From Oscheius sp. JU75 (taxonomy: Eukaryota; Nematoda; Chromadorea; Rhabditida; Rhabditidae): 64,000 nucleotides of DNA. The notes below the pieces were generated by a model. The model worked only from the letters and a program-made list of their open reading frames with translations, searched no databases and was not told the DNA's origin. Where the stretch lies: NCBI GenBank assembly GCA_037178855.1, contig JASJZC010000007.1, positions 8,370,001-8,434,000 on the forward strand, given 5' to 3'. Positions 47,729 to 64,000 of the stretch are shown one piece after another. The position numbers and the translations under genes were made by a program. Position 1 is the first letter of the stretch; each line of letters starts with the position of its first letter.

Positions 47729-50700
47729 TATGATCCTGAAATTCATATTTCAGGAGTGTTTTGAATGACTGTCTTCGCCAGACACGCAATATGCATCGAT
47801 TTGAAAAATGAAAGTTAGTCAGCTGAAATGAATAGATACGTAATAGTTAGAATTAGAAAAAGCACTTTCTGCTTGAAAACATGAAAGAAATTGGTCGGTG
47901 GTAGACACAAATTTTCACAATTGCTTGCTTGTTCAGGCGGCTTCCATGGAAATGGGTCTCAGACAAACAGGGAGATTTATGATTTGTTGCAAGGTAAAAA
48001 TGACCGCGGTGACATCGTAAAAACATGCGAGAGGTAGTCCCAATGATCATATGTAACTAGTGGAGAGAGGGAACAAAACAATGTTTTCCATACAAATCCA
48101 CCTGGCTGTTTACGCCCCTTCCATCAGCAATAATAAAACTGTTGGAGCGCAAAAATAGCCGGGATATAATCCCTGAGCAGGCGGACCGCGTATCCAAGAT
48201 AAACTTGTATGGGAAGGGGTGGTGCTGATCAGTGAAGCCGGAATACTGAATGCCGCGCAAGGAAATTGCACACATACACCTATAATAGACCATATTGGGA
48301 CAGAGACATATGGGGATTGAATGCCTGAATGGAGAGCGGCTAAATGGAACTCACGGCGACTCCTAGCGTACAGGAAGTGACCGTTGCTATGCAAATAGGG
48401 CCACCGTTTGGAAAGGGGGACCTGTACGAGTGACAAACAAGAGGCTCCATAAGAGGACACGCTGTTGGCAGCCGTTGACCTCGGAGGTGGGGTCAATTAC
48501 AGAAAAAAGAGCAACTTATTTCATGGAAACTGTAGAAACGTAAATACTTGGTTAAGCAGAAGTCTAACAAAAGTGTAAACGTAAAAAACACCAAACCTTT
48601 TCATCTAAACAAACAGATAACAGTCATAACGACCGTAAGGGTTGACAGCGCATTTAGAGTACGGGCTACATTTGCTTGTCTCCTAGTACCACAGACTTGG
48701 AAAGAGGTAACGGTATAGGAATGCTTAACCTGTGAGCCTGTTAAAACCAGAATGAGAAACAGAAGCAGACTCGTGAAGCCAGTAAAACAAGGATCGATTC
48801 TGAGGATTTGGAATAAAAAAATTATGCTCAGGGATATTGCAATTTTAGCTAGCGTCAAATAGACATAACCCAAATAGGATTAGAATGGTAAGATGACACC
48901 CAGATAAGCTATATTTTAGATAAGCAAAATGCCTGCACTAATTGAACTGTAAACGTTCATGGCAAATTGAATCCTCTTTTTTTAACTTATAAATACAACA
49001 CTTTTCTAAATGCTGACTCGAATGTCTTCAGAAAGTTGGTTTTTTAATCAGAAAAAGCAAATAAATGGTTCAACTAAAGAAACATGACAATGTGAATACG
49101 GTTGGTATGAACAACTGACGCAACAAAAATATAGTAGTTAAGAATATGTAAGTATACATATTTCAAATCCCTAATAATAAATGGCGAAGCAGCACAACGA
49201 GTGCTTCGAGAGAATTTTTTCAATTTCATAAACAAAACACCTTAGGCATTAAAAACTGACTGTTTATTTGTTTTCCCTATCTAAATTGAATGTTCACTAG
49301 CTCCGCAGCTCCAAAAGTATACACCGATCAGTCATGGAACGGCGTCTTCAAACTCTTCTGACTTCTTCCATTGGTCAACAGCGTGGCATGCATAATTCGA
49401 CACTTGTCGGATATTAATGGTCCCGCGCCGGCCATCGTTCTCCCGACAGGACCTTCATTCCCAGCGTTTCCGCTTTTCGTAGTCCCAGGGTGGTCTTTAC
49501 CATTCTTCCATGAGTTTATCTTTAGTCTTTAAATGTCACAAAAAGCTTGGATCCTTCCTTGATTTGGTGGTTGCATAACCGGCATGCAAATCATGTCAAT
49601 TCCCAGCAGTCCAAGAAAAAACTGCACTTTTGCAACGAGATCACTTCAATCAGAAGCGTGGATTCTTGGACACTTGTTGCACTGCTCCTCGTTATGCCTA
49701 CACCCCGCTCAACAGAATTTCCGCCATTGATGCAAAACCTTTGCTTTGAAGGGTCATTCCAGGACAACGACGCCCCGACACTTTTTTGTCTTCCTGTCTC
49801 CTTTTCAAGAAGTTGCCATCCCTCCAACTTCTGTTAGAGTCTACAAAGCTCTCAAACTTTAAGAAAAAGGTTTGTTATGGAGGCTCATTTCCAACTCACC
49901 TATTCACCTACACAATGAATTATTAAGCTGCCACCTAGTGGACACATAAACACAGCACAACATCAGTCCAGTTTTGACAGCTTACCTGTCAACAGAGTAA
50001 TTTGACATCTTGAACCCTTGTTTTTGAGTAATCCACTTCTTCGACCATGACTGATTTATCGTTTTCACTTATTTCCGTGTTTTGGTAAAAAAACGTAGTC
50101 TGTGTCTTTCCTTTTTTCCGCTAGGCGAAGAAACGAAAATATTACATATACCAGTAGCAAGATAAGTCGGGCCATCAAGATCAGAATTGAGCAATCCGGC
50201 TTAAGATATCTTGGCCAGGCTTGAAGTACAATTTTTTTCGATATGAAACTTAAGATGTCATCTGTACCACAGAAGAATTTGAGATAGTTTCAGTGTAGCA
50301 ACTTGTTAAACAGAAAATACTACTTTTCAAAAGTCAATAAAAAGAGACTTCCGAGCTATATGTTGAGGTTCAGCAGAAAAATTAGTTCACAGAAAGACCC
50401 ACGGTGTGTTTCATAAGAAGAGCAAGTTTTGTTCTCATGAGGAACCATGAAATAAGCTCAGCTGTTTGATGAAGTGATTCAAAGTAAACTCTCATTACTC
50501 ACCGAGCACTTTGCTCATGGTCTCGATGAACAATTGGGCTGGGAAGTGGGTATAACACCTGTTCTTCGCTAAAATTAGAATCGTCTTTTTCCGGTCAAAG
50601 TTCTTCATTAACATGGTTTAGAAACCGTCTATTATGTTTCCGCAAGATATTTTTAGTGCAGACGCGCATACTTGACTGAGGGTAACAGTGCGCAAAAACT

Positions 50701-53032
50701 GTTAAGTGGATCACACTAAACTGTTAAGTGGATCACCCGCAAGCACGTGTAAATGGCGACAAGCCTCGACAGTTCAATAGTCTATTTGCACCAGAAGAGG
50801 TGTTGCAGGCTCTGGCTACTGTGTTGTCGAACACCTCTCTGAGCTGTTGGAGCCGACAGGCGCTGACTCGAGCGTCTCTGTCGTCTCAGCAGCATCCCCA
50901 CTGCCTCTCAGCCCGTGTACACTGCCGTGTGCCGACTGCTTGTTCCCCAACTATTCCATCTGATCTCTCTTCCCTCGCTCTTCTCTCCACAACCTTGAAA
51001 CACCCAAGACGCCATTGAAATCACATCTGAGCTCCATATGTCTTTGAGTCAAAGCACCCAGCGACCCTTGAGAACATCCTTCACCCTGCCTCCTTACCCC
51101 GTGAAACCGCGGACAAAGTTTAGACTGCTCTCGGAGATCTTGTCGCCGCTTTTACACTGTTACTGTTCAACTAAGTCTTTTTTCGCTTTCGGCTCTTCCC
51201 GGGAGAGAAGTGAAGATATTTTTTGTTTGCTCTAGGAGCTTCCTAGAGGTCAAAAAGCTTTTCTGTCTACTGGAGCTTGCAAGAAAACTTTCCAAACACC
51301 TCGAACTTGTGAAAACTTGGGGATGGTGTGTTGTTACTGCCGGTTACTCACAATTTCTGGCAGTTCTGATGAGCATAATAGTGTTTCCGGGGAGCTTTCT
51401 CTCTTGGGGATAAAGGCAGCTGACTGCTCCGAAGTACCGCTGACCCGTATTGGTTTACAGCAGCAGATTCCCTAGCAGACACAATACATATGTGTTGCGC
51501 GCCTTCCGGGCAAATTATCTTCTACCTGCGATTTCAAGAAGAGAGAGGCGATCTGCGGCTACTATGTTCTGTTATTTTCCCGATCTTTCAGCTTTGAACA
51601 CGCGTTTCTTTCCTCTACTAATCCCCAGTTTAAACCAAGACAACACGGAAATCATCAGGACAGGTGTGTGTCGTCTTGATCCTCACCTGCTTGTACTTAA
51701 TCAGCGTAATCCGGCTGCGGCAATTGAGAGAGACGGCACAACTATCAGTCGGAAGGAAGTGCGCGCTAATTGGGCGCAGCCAGATCTCCCATAGAGACGA
51801 CGAGGAGGCATTGTTTCTGATCCCTGTCGTGGCGCCTATGGCGTCTCCCTATCGTTTGACGTGAGCACATCGATTGTTGGCTACGAGAGTCGGCCAGTTG
51901 CACCCATTATTCGCACTGGACACTGGCCGGATCCACAACCCCTGCCGGATGGCTGCCTTCTGCGCTAATTTTGGCAGTCGGGTCTAGTAGCTTCTCAAAG
52001 TTGACTCATTTTCTTCAAAACGATGACGCTTTTTTTTTCGCTTTTTCGCTCGCCTAATCCGTGGTTGATGCAGAAAGCATCAAGCCAAATACCACTTCTC
52101 CAGTGTTTGTTTTTCTCTCGTCCACGTAATTTGATGAACTCATTCGTTGCGCTAATACGTGATGTTCAGCAAAATCCAAACCTTAACATTTGTAGACTCT
52201 TTACCCAGTAGATCGTTGCAAAACTTGCGCGAGTTTTTTTTTCATAAAAGGGGGAACTCCCGCCGCTCTTGTCAAGACTTGTCTTATTGTGGACATCCAC
52301 TTATTTTTTCCCATCACTGCTTGTCAGAAAAGTTTTTATCTCGGTTAACAACATCCCAGATGACTGCAGAACTTCCAAAGTCTTCTCAGATTTCTTATCG
52401 CCAGCCAAAAATGCTTTTTGCAATGTTTTGTTATTGTTATGTTAGGCCACCCCGCGTAGCTGATTGAGAAATAGAGCGGGACCAAAGAGTGCAAAACGCT
52501 GAGATTTAAGATATCGCGTTCCGAGAGAGCTCCCGGGCGGTGATCGGTGCCAGTGAGTCCGCCACCCAATCCCCCCTGGGGGCGGAATCGCCTGCCCAAC
52601 CTCCAGTACAAAGCCTTGACGTGAAATCATTCTTTGCTAAGTACACGTAGAGGGGGCTTCTGTTCCTAACTTTTCCATTAGCCTCCAACTCTTTTGCAAA
52701 TTCTCAATTCTTTTGCAAATCCCCGACTTGGAGAGGGTCAGATTAAATTTCCTATTACGGTGTGTGCTTCGTGTGTAAATTTAGTTATTTTGGTTTACTC
52801 ATCCCGAATTTCGCAGAAAAAATAGCTTAGACTGGTCGAATAAACTCTTTTTTGATGGACAACTGCTTGCAGTCTCTTAGGAAATATTTTTGAACTTCCT
52901 GACACCCTGTTGCCTCATTTTACTTCTAATCGTGTTCCCGTCCATCAGTTCCTTCTCACCTAATTAGTCGCTACCCTCTTCCTGCTATATCTGTCTCCAA
53001 ATTGCCCAAAATTCCAGGTATGTCTCGTTGAG
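47729..53032. other. 5.3 kb gene-free region
   Basis: No gene can be supported. A hydrophobic minus frame at 48873-48601 has no ATG. A short minus exon-like piece at about 50500-50550 (QLFIETMSKVL then a donor) has no partner. Plus frames at 50728-51018 and 51450-51794 lack family content. Confidence 0.4.
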
Positions 53033-57006
<3,974 letters not shown>

Positions 57007-57091
57007 TCTTTCGCTTGAACTAAGTCGTTTTTTTTTTAGAAGAAAACGATATCAATTTCTCAATTTCCCGAGGGCGTCCTCCAAGTCTTGA

Positions 57092-57735
57092 TGGTTCTTC
57101 ATACTCTACTCCAGAGGCCAATGTTTCACGTGTACTGCCCAATTGCTCCAAATTTTATCAGTTTTTCATGCTCATTGCCGTAGAGAAAATAAAGCTCAGG
57201 TGTCATTGAAATCAGTGTATCCTTTGAAAATCCACCAACACGTGGGCTTACTTACTTACTAGAAACTCGACATTCATTTGGGAAGAAGCTAGAACCTACC
57301 TACACCACTGGCCTCTCCATGGTTTTACTCTTCAGTCGTATATTTCCTGAAAAAGTGTAATGGTCGGGTTAACGCAAAACACAATCAAGATATAAGAACA
57401 CTATTCATATTGTCCAACTTTTTAATCTGTTTTGTGTTTTATCAGGACTCTACAAAGAGTTCACCATTGTCAGCTTTCGACGCGGCCTAGCTTGTTTTTG
57501 TAAATGAGAATAAAAACAGTAAAGAAACATTCATTGCAAAAGTCTCGGCAATACTGACAATTCACTTTTACCTTACAAGAAAACATACCCAGCAAGAAAA
57601 AAAGTTGCTAGAAAGGAGGAGAGGACAACCTTCATCAGCGGGTCTCTTTTTTTTTACATCCTGATGTACAAACAGAGTTAGATAGAATAGATGAAATGTT
57701 ACACGGGGGAGGGGGAGAGGCTGGGTTCTTTTCGA
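57092..57735. other. Convergent intergenic region
   Basis: 3' ends of the TTBK gene (plus) and the ACBD3 gene (minus). A frame at about 57041-57209 could code SRGRPPSLDGSSYSTPEA-type text in one phase, possibly an extra TTBK exon, but the phase does not fit the visible donor. Confidence 0.4.
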
Positions 57736-60700
57736 TTATTTACTGTAATACACGCGATAGTAGAGCGTCTTTGAGCGCCAGAGAGAGTAGGAGTTGTCGA
57801 ATTTGAGAAGATAAACACCGCGGCCCGGATAGACGTGGCTACCGGCATATACCTGAAAAACAGTGCAGCTACACGATCAGAGATGAGTCAACAAACCTCC
57901 TCATGACAGTCGCGGCGGTACGTGGGAATGATCTCATCCATCCGCGGCTTGCTAGGATCACGGGCTCGTCGTTGAGGAGTACCGGACTCGACATCGTTGC
58001 CGTTGATCGGAGTAGGAACTCCTTCCTCTTGTCCTTCTTCGTACTCGTCCTCCTCGTCGGATTCACTCACATGAATAGACACCTGCAATTGTTTGTTTTA
58101 CAATAATTTAACTTTTAGTGCACTTCCCACTAAACTTTAAGCTAGTTTTGTTGATACTGTTGCCGAAGATAGTAAACTTAATTATACTATTCTGCTTGGC
58201 GAAAGTTTGAAGACATAGGACGATCGTTAACAGGCATTGTGCTCAAAATTAGCAAATGAAGAAAGTGGTAAGTGTTCGGACGTTAAATAACTTAGTGTAA
58301 ATCACTAACCACTTGTTCACATTACTGATATTCCTCGTGTTTCGTGCTTTTTGGAAGTTAAAACGTATCATACTTTTACCTGATTACTGTCAGCGATAGT
58401 CCACTCGAAGTATACACCAAATCCGATGTCATAGTGATCCGTGGCAAACTCCCAGAAGAGACAAGTACCGTCCTCATGAGTAGGAACTCGAATCTAAACG
58501 TCAGAATGATTAAAAAAAACTTATAAAACTACCGTTACAGTCTCTCCATGCCCCACTTTAATTTGACCTTCGTTTCCTTCCTTCTTGATCGTGTTCTTGA
58601 ACTCTTGAATATCCTTTCTATTCCACAGCGATGCTGGTGCAATAGCCGGGTTGGCTGAAACAATGACTTTCTGTGATGTCAAAGATGTTGCTCATGCCGC
58701 TTTTCGACAATTCGGAAACATTTTATCGATCCCTCCAGAAATGAAGGAAAGCTTCTCCCTCGTGATATTTCAATACATAAGCATCAGTTGCTCTCAATTG
58801 TTTTGCTTGCCAAGATAGCCTTTACACAATATCCACCATGCTAGCCGAGAAAAAGACATGCTTGGGTGGCCAAGAGAGAATTACACAAGCGGAGACTCGT
58901 TCAATATCATATAGTAAAAAAGCTTTTCTCGAGCATGAAAATGTCAGCCCAGTAGTTGCCATATGAAGAGTTGTGGCAAAATTGGTACGAAACACGCAAA
59001 AACCCACAGTGACAGAAGAGTCCCATCTGGGCGTGAATTGAAGACACTTAAAAGTTTTAGTTTCCCAAATGCGTACGGCAAAACGGTGGCTGTCAGAGAC
59101 AGACTTACAGGGCAAATCATCGCCAGGCTCTTCGTCCGAAACGTCACTGTCGTCGTCCTGTTGACGACGCTCATCGGCTGTTAGTTCCTTCCTCTCGCTG
59201 TCCGGAGCGGCAGCTTCAGCTTGCTGGGCGTAGACTTGAGCCATGTATTGTTGATAATGTTGCTCCTGTAGCTGACGAATCAAGGCTTCTTGCTGAAAAG
59301 TTAAATGAACTGTGATTCTAAGCAAACGTGTGGCTTTCATAACCTCAGGCTCACACTATGTATATGTTTGTCCCCGTCAACCAATTTACCTCTGTCAACC
59401 TCTCAGATCTTTTTCCCCTCACAGCCTACTGGATCTCCCGAAGCAGTAACATTTCGAAGTTTGATCATCGCAAAATTCATTCATTCTATGTTTCCCTTTC
59501 GAGAAGTGACACATCAGCAACGCCATAAAGTTCTTCTCGCATGTCTCGGACGGTTTCATTTTCATAGCATCCATTACATTAATCCTATCGATATGGTTAA
59601 GCATCCCACCAACCGTATTGTTTGGATATTCTCAGGATTACTGGAGGTCAAAACAACTAGATCTTTTGTCACGAGCGGTCAGCAGGCAATCAGCTGTTTG
59701 GAAGGGACACTTTGGATCACAGTTAGCTCACGAGCCACCACACTTTACAGCAACCAAACTCTCGCGCAAGAGCCTTCCCGCATCCGCTTTCAACTCTCGA
59801 GCAATCAATTCAACCGAACTATTTCAAACCGTTGAGTCCGGTTCCTTATAAGCATGATGGACATAGCCAAATATTTTGCTCCAAGAGCTCAGAGAAGCTG
59901 GATTTGTATACAGAGCCACAGCCTATGCTATTTCAAGTCCTTGTTTACTACCGTTTTCAAGACTGTCAGAATTCCTCGATCATTCTAACAATTGTCTAAC
60001 ATACTTCTTGATATGCACCATAATTTCAGAGACACTCATGCGATGACAACCGTCGAGTCGCTGAACGCTGACGTTCTCTCCCAAATCTTTCTCAACCTTG
60101 ACTTCCTGGAGAGGGTGAAGATCGAGGAAGTGTGCAGGACATGGTATCATGTTCTACAGGTATTTTTCACCGAATATTGCGAAACTTTTGCATTTCAGCA
60201 ACAGTCCTGTTTCAAGGACATGGTTGCCCTCAATGTGGCGGACTTCCTTTGCAGCTCCAGCACTGAATACTACCAGCAGGCTTGTTTCTTTCAAAGTTGT
60301 AGAACGAGATGGTACAGGAGTCACTTAGTTTTGGGCCGACAGTTCTTGGTGTGGTGGAGAGGTGTGGAGTTTATGTAAAGGACATGACGTTTGGTCAACG
60401 GTGGCTGAAGATTTCTCAGCAGATCATGGATTGTATTGCTGTGTAAGTTAATAGAAGTTGCTTTGAAAGCAGATGTAGAAACTGTCATCGTCTCCGGGCA
60501 ATCGATCTCGGCGCCGTTATTCTCAACGCTGACATTTCTCCGCTCCTTGAGAAGGTCGCTCCAATTCTCGAGGAATTTTCGCTAGAAGACACTAGCTGGG
60601 TTGAGAATGAACACGCTGAGAAGGTAAAAAATGACCCCAGCAAAAATGAGTTTTTAGGTCCAACACTATTTCAAGAAGATGACCAATCTGAAAAGATTGA

Positions 60701-62975
60701 ACCTGCACTCGGCCATGTTTGAACTGACGCATCTCGATGAGCTGCTCGGAAATTTGAAGTAATATCCGCCCCCGTCTAAGACAATATTAGTTGATTAAGG
60801 TTTGTGGATATTGGCGGGGCGCGTCCGTTCTCAAGCGACGTCTTTGTCCGTTTTTTGACCAATCAAAGAAGCCTCGAGGAGTTGTTGTTGGCCCCGCTCC
60901 CTGTTGTGAATACGGATATCTTGACAGCTATGGGCCAGCTGTCTCAGCTGAAGAAGCTGAGCATCGGATACAGTGACCAAACTCAACATGACTATACAGC
61001 CCTGATGGGCTTGACAACTTTGACTTCACTCCACATGCAGGTACTGTAAGAGTACAAGGCATACTAATTGCAAAATCAGAACTTGCTCGGAATTAATGAG
61101 CTTACCTTGCGGCTCCTACTTGCGAGCATGACTAAGCTGGAAACGCTCTCAATTAAAAACTGCAAGAACATCCATGACTACAGTTCTCTGGGATCGTGTA
61201 GCACTCTTACCTCTCTCGAAATTACGGATACTATGCAATTTGCCGACGAAGACTATCTTGTTCTCTGTACCTACGGCAAGTTGAAGAAACTTGCATTGGT
61301 CAACTGCTTTAACCTATCCACCCGAGGCGTCAACATCGCATCTACCAGGTGTCAGCTGAGAGAGGTACGCGCCTGCCTAATGATCAACAAATATCTAGAA
61401 CTACAGCTGGTAGTAAACAGATGTGCTCATGTGAACGATGAAATGATGTACATGTTGGCTTCGACACAGCGAGAATTGGAGAGTATCTCTCTTCAGGGCT
61501 GCTCAGGCGTCACGAGGTAATAATACCCACATCCTACACATGTTCATGTTATAGCAAAGGAGTTTCCGCTCTGGCGTGGCTGAGAAATGTGCTCCTACTG
61601 AGAGAGATCGACGTCTCCAAGAACAGAAATGTTGACGATACCGTAGTCTTGAGCCTGCATAATGCCCTCACAATGGCCTATCGTCGCGACAACACGAAGA
61701 AGTACGGCTTTGAGGACGACGACGTCTGCTGTGAGAAAGTGGAGCCGAGAGTGAAAAAAACCTATTTTTCGAATGATCGAAAGTTTCAGAAGCTTCTGAT
61801 GTACATAACACACACGAGTATTACTCCCCGGGTAGAAGACCAAGTGAGCGATTTGATTACACTTTGCTAACTTATTTACAAATTAATAAATTATTCTATT
61901 TTGATTGAAAAAGTACCCACCTGCTCAGGTTCTTGAGGGAACTGTTGCTGGGCGTAGGCGCTGAATTGATGATACGTCTGAGCGTTCAAAGCAGCCTGGA
62001 TCTGTTTCCTTTGTGCCTCGAAAACTTCCCAGTTCGGTTGCTGAACTTGTGTTCGACTCGAGAGCTCCTTCAACTCAGCACTTTCGGGCTGAGAGGCACT
62101 GAAAAATGCGTTTTTCTTACAGAAATGTCTGAGCTTATTAAAATTATACAAAGTGTGAGCAGGAGTCTCATTCGCACAGGAGCACGAATCAACTATGAGG
62201 ATCGATGCGACGCAGCGAGGCTGTTTTGGCTAGAAGAGTGAGGAGGGGAACATTACTCTACGTCCGTTGCCTGCCAGGAAGCTAGACGTTCGCTTGCCTA
62301 CAGTAACCTTGAGCAGATAACCGGAAAGGCGGATCAGCAGGAATAATGATTAGCTTGGTAACTTGACATTCAGCTCTCTTTTCAGAGTCATCATGTAGTA
62401 CTAAGAAAATGTGCTGAGTACTACAGCGCGACGTGTGAATATGACATAATTTATGCGCAAGAATTTAAAAAAGACATGCGTTGTTATCCATTTCAGGCGT
62501 TTGGAAACTATATTTGTTTTGACAAACGCTTAACAAGAAGTTTGACTTTGCTCTCTTGTCCGATTGAAAAAAAGTGCTTATAAACATGGATAGTAAAACA
62601 AAACTTTCTATGTTCAAGGTATCTATCAGTCAGCTAGTGTTCCGCTTTCTCATGTAACAATATTTTTGGCGCCAAAATGCCAGAAGATGAGTGATCTACC
62701 ATAGACCAAACGTTCTTTCATTGAATGAGGAGATCATCCTGCAACATTAAATAAAACACACTCACCCAACTGGCTCGACAGCATCTGCAATGAAGTTTTT
62801 GAATGGAGGACAGACACGGTCGATCATGAAGACAAAAGAAGCCATGGCTTCGTCCTTTGACAGTGCTCCCAAATTTTGCCAAGATTTTCTGAAAAAGGCG
62901 TTTTTGCTGCGAGTCAGTTTAGCTCAATGGTTCGAAGACCTAATTGCGCAGCCTAACGAGACCCTCGGGTGGGCT
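57736..62975 (-). CDS. ACBD3: ACBD3 / GCP60 Golgi protein (5' end unresolved)
   Basis: Eight exons keep phase: 62975-62940 (doubtful), 62888-62766, 62098-61921, 59292-59109, 58654-58533, 58493-58380, 58082-57897, 57852-57736. An acyl-CoA-binding-type segment ([20 protein letters not shown]) is followed by a Gln-rich helix region ([20 protein letters not shown]), an acidic part, and the C-terminal GOLD domain: [39 protein letters not shown], then [20 protein letters not shown] and [11 protein letters not shown]. The GOLD domain nearly equals that of vertebrates. ACBD3 is a Golgi scaffold that binds giantin and PI4KB. The first half of the ACB domain is not visible. The intron 59293-61920 holds an F-box/LRR gene on plus. 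Confidence 0.85.
60043..61870 (+). CDS. F-box/LRR protein nested in the ACBD3 intron
   Basis: Clear exons: 60043-60159, 60473-60623, 60658-60758, 60800-61040, 61080-61364, 61407-61516, 61555-61870, with further coding between about 60180 and 60442 whose joins are unclear. The start is the ATG at 60043 (an in-frame ATG at 60013 is possible). An F-box begins the protein: [20 protein letters not shown], then [12 protein letters not shown]. Leucine-rich repeats follow in the style of FBXL proteins: [80 protein letters not shown] and [15 protein letters not shown]. It should be a substrate receptor of an SCF ubiquitin ligase. The tail is charged. The exon 2-3 junction does not fit a simple GT-AG intron. 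Confidence 0.8.
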
Positions 62976-63072
62976 CTGATTAAAACAACAGAGTTTTGAG
63001 AAGAAAACTTGGAACAAGAAAAGAAGGAGATTCCAGTGTGAAGGCGTTTGAAATTGAATGAAGTCTGTTAGT

Positions 63073-63281
63073 TTAGTTGTTGAGCGAAGCCATGATGAGA
63101 GGAGCAAATTCAATCAGCGCGCCACAATTCTCTCTCCTTATGTGGTCCATACTATTCGGACCAACTTCTTTGAATTCATCAGGAAAGGTGCGAAATAGGC
63201 GAACATTTACATACTGGGCTCGTGCGTAACGGAGGAATTCGAAAAAGTCGCGTATGTTGGCTGCATAACGGGAACGGGATA
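63073..63281 (-). CDS. Unrecognised gene, last exon
   Basis: After an acceptor GTTATGCAG, a minus frame codes about 62 residues to a stop at 63073: NIRDFFEFLRYARAQYVNVR, LFRTFPDEFKEVGPNSMDHI, then CGALIEFAPLIMASLNN. Codon use looks real. Upstream exons would lie further right and could run off the window. No family is recognised. Confidence 0.45.
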
Positions 63282-64000
63282 GTCAGAGCTGAGAAACCAG
63301 AAAAGCGTTCTACATGGTCTCTCAGAGTGGGCTACACAACCTAATTTTCTCAACAAAGTCCTCCTGCTAATGGCTTCTGCCAACAAGGGACGTCTTCACA
63401 CAATCTCATTTCTTTTCGTGGAGATGAAGAAGGCGGATGGGGTGACAGAAAAATTGGGCGCGAGAGAGTGTTTCGATAAAACTCAAAACCAAGATGGAAC
63501 GGATGCGATTTATCAAGTTATCCACCGGGAATTCCTCACATCACACGTTGACGCCTCTCTTCATATTGAGAGAGAGAGAGATGAGAGGCAAATGAATCGA
63601 TCCGGATGAGAACACATCAGTGAGCTTATCATGTCGTCTGGTATAACAAAAATTTTCTATCAAGCAGAAACAAGTGCACTCTCCCTCTAGAAGCTGACAA
63701 GATTTGGAGCCAGAGGCCAAATGCGGAAGACATGGTCGGTAACGAAAAGAGGATCTTGAAAGACAGTAATATGATCAGTAGTTTAAACCTTCTTTTCAGA
63801 CCACGCTATTTTAAGCTTCTAGGCTAAAATGAGAAATAGCGAACATGTCTGTTTAGAAGTTTGGGAATCCATACGAATTACCTGTCTTTTGTTCTACCAT
63901 ACAACCAGAGCGTAACTGTCTCTTATGACATTGTTTGTTTTGATTCTATTGCAAGCCGTATTACCTAACTTCGAAATGTGTCATGCAAAAGGTCTTCTAA
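63282..64000. other. Right edge, nothing firmly supported
   Basis: Upstream exons of the gene ending at 63073 should be here, but none can be placed. A GA-rich simple run sits at about 63567-63582. Confidence 0.4.

Noticed and set aside
48601-48873. Hydrophobic minus frame
   Set aside because: Starts with TTG, no ATG, no phase-compatible exon found; hydrophobicity alone is not enough.
50728-51018. 96-residue plus frame resembling a transposon piece
   Set aside because: No catalytic motif or terminal repeat could be seen.
59305-59835. 176-residue plus frame
   Set aside because: Falls in the ACBD3 intron before the F-box gene; no family or splice support.
63370-63609. 79-residue plus frame at the right edge
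   Set aside because: Ends in a GA simple run and has no recognisable domain.

Overview
The window reads as nuclear DNA of a nematode. About sixteen multi-exon protein genes can be rebuilt by hand, most with GT-AG introns of only 32-70 bases. Several are nematode-typical: a serpentine chemoreceptor, a DB-module secreted protein, a CUB-like secreted protein and a C-type-lectin/CUB protein. Composition and gene content would suit a clade I worm such as Trichuris, but that placement is inference. No rRNA, convincing tRNA, CRISPR or prokaryotic feature is seen.

Layout, left to right. 1-4 kb: a small F-box gene (minus) in a gene-poor stretch unusually dense in TGTCA/TGACA. 5.0-9.2 kb: a serpentine receptor (plus) converging on a FERRY3/C12orf4 homologue (minus). 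10.9-13.1 kb: unrecognised plus-strand exons. 13.3-15.5 kb: a secreted CTLD-CUB-CUB protein (minus). 16.0-18.5 kb: PP2A B56 regulatory subunit (minus). 20.0-22.8 kb: SLC37-type sugar-phosphate transporter (plus), converging on a DB-module secreted protein (minus, 23.1-25.0 kb). 25.4-27.2 kb: a Krueppel-like factor (minus). 28.2 kb: a cluster of AGTTCA half-sites. 30.1-30.7 kb: a four-helix membrane protein. 31.9-32.6 kb: an Ala/Pro-rich secreted protein. 33.5-34.2 kb: a decayed non-LTR retrotransposon. 36.4-37.8 kb: a CUB-like secreted protein. 38.3 kb: a kelch fragment. 40.3-45.4 kb: two Ala/Pro-rich secreted genes on either side of a cytosolic Hsp70 gene, all on plus, the outer two sharing a duplicated promoter. 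46.7-47.7 kb: a second four-helix membrane protein (minus). 48-53 kb: essentially gene-free. 53.0-57.0 kb: a tau-tubulin kinase-like kinase (plus). 57.7-63.0 kb: an ACBD3/GCP60 Golgi protein (minus) whose large intron holds an F-box/LRR gene on the opposite strand. 63.1 kb: the last exon of an unrecognised minus gene.

The genes do not form one pathway. The local theme is secreted or membrane proteins (Ala/Pro-rich, CTLD/CUB, CUB-like, DB, chemoreceptor, four-helix proteins) mixed with conserved housekeeping genes (B56, Hsp70, ACBD3, FERRY3, SLC37, TTBK, KLF). The least ordinary signals are the TGTCA-dense region, the AGTTCA cluster, the duplicated promoters around hsp70, and the nested F-box/LRR gene. 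Splice models come from reading GT/AG borders and keeping phase; none is confirmed by transcripts.
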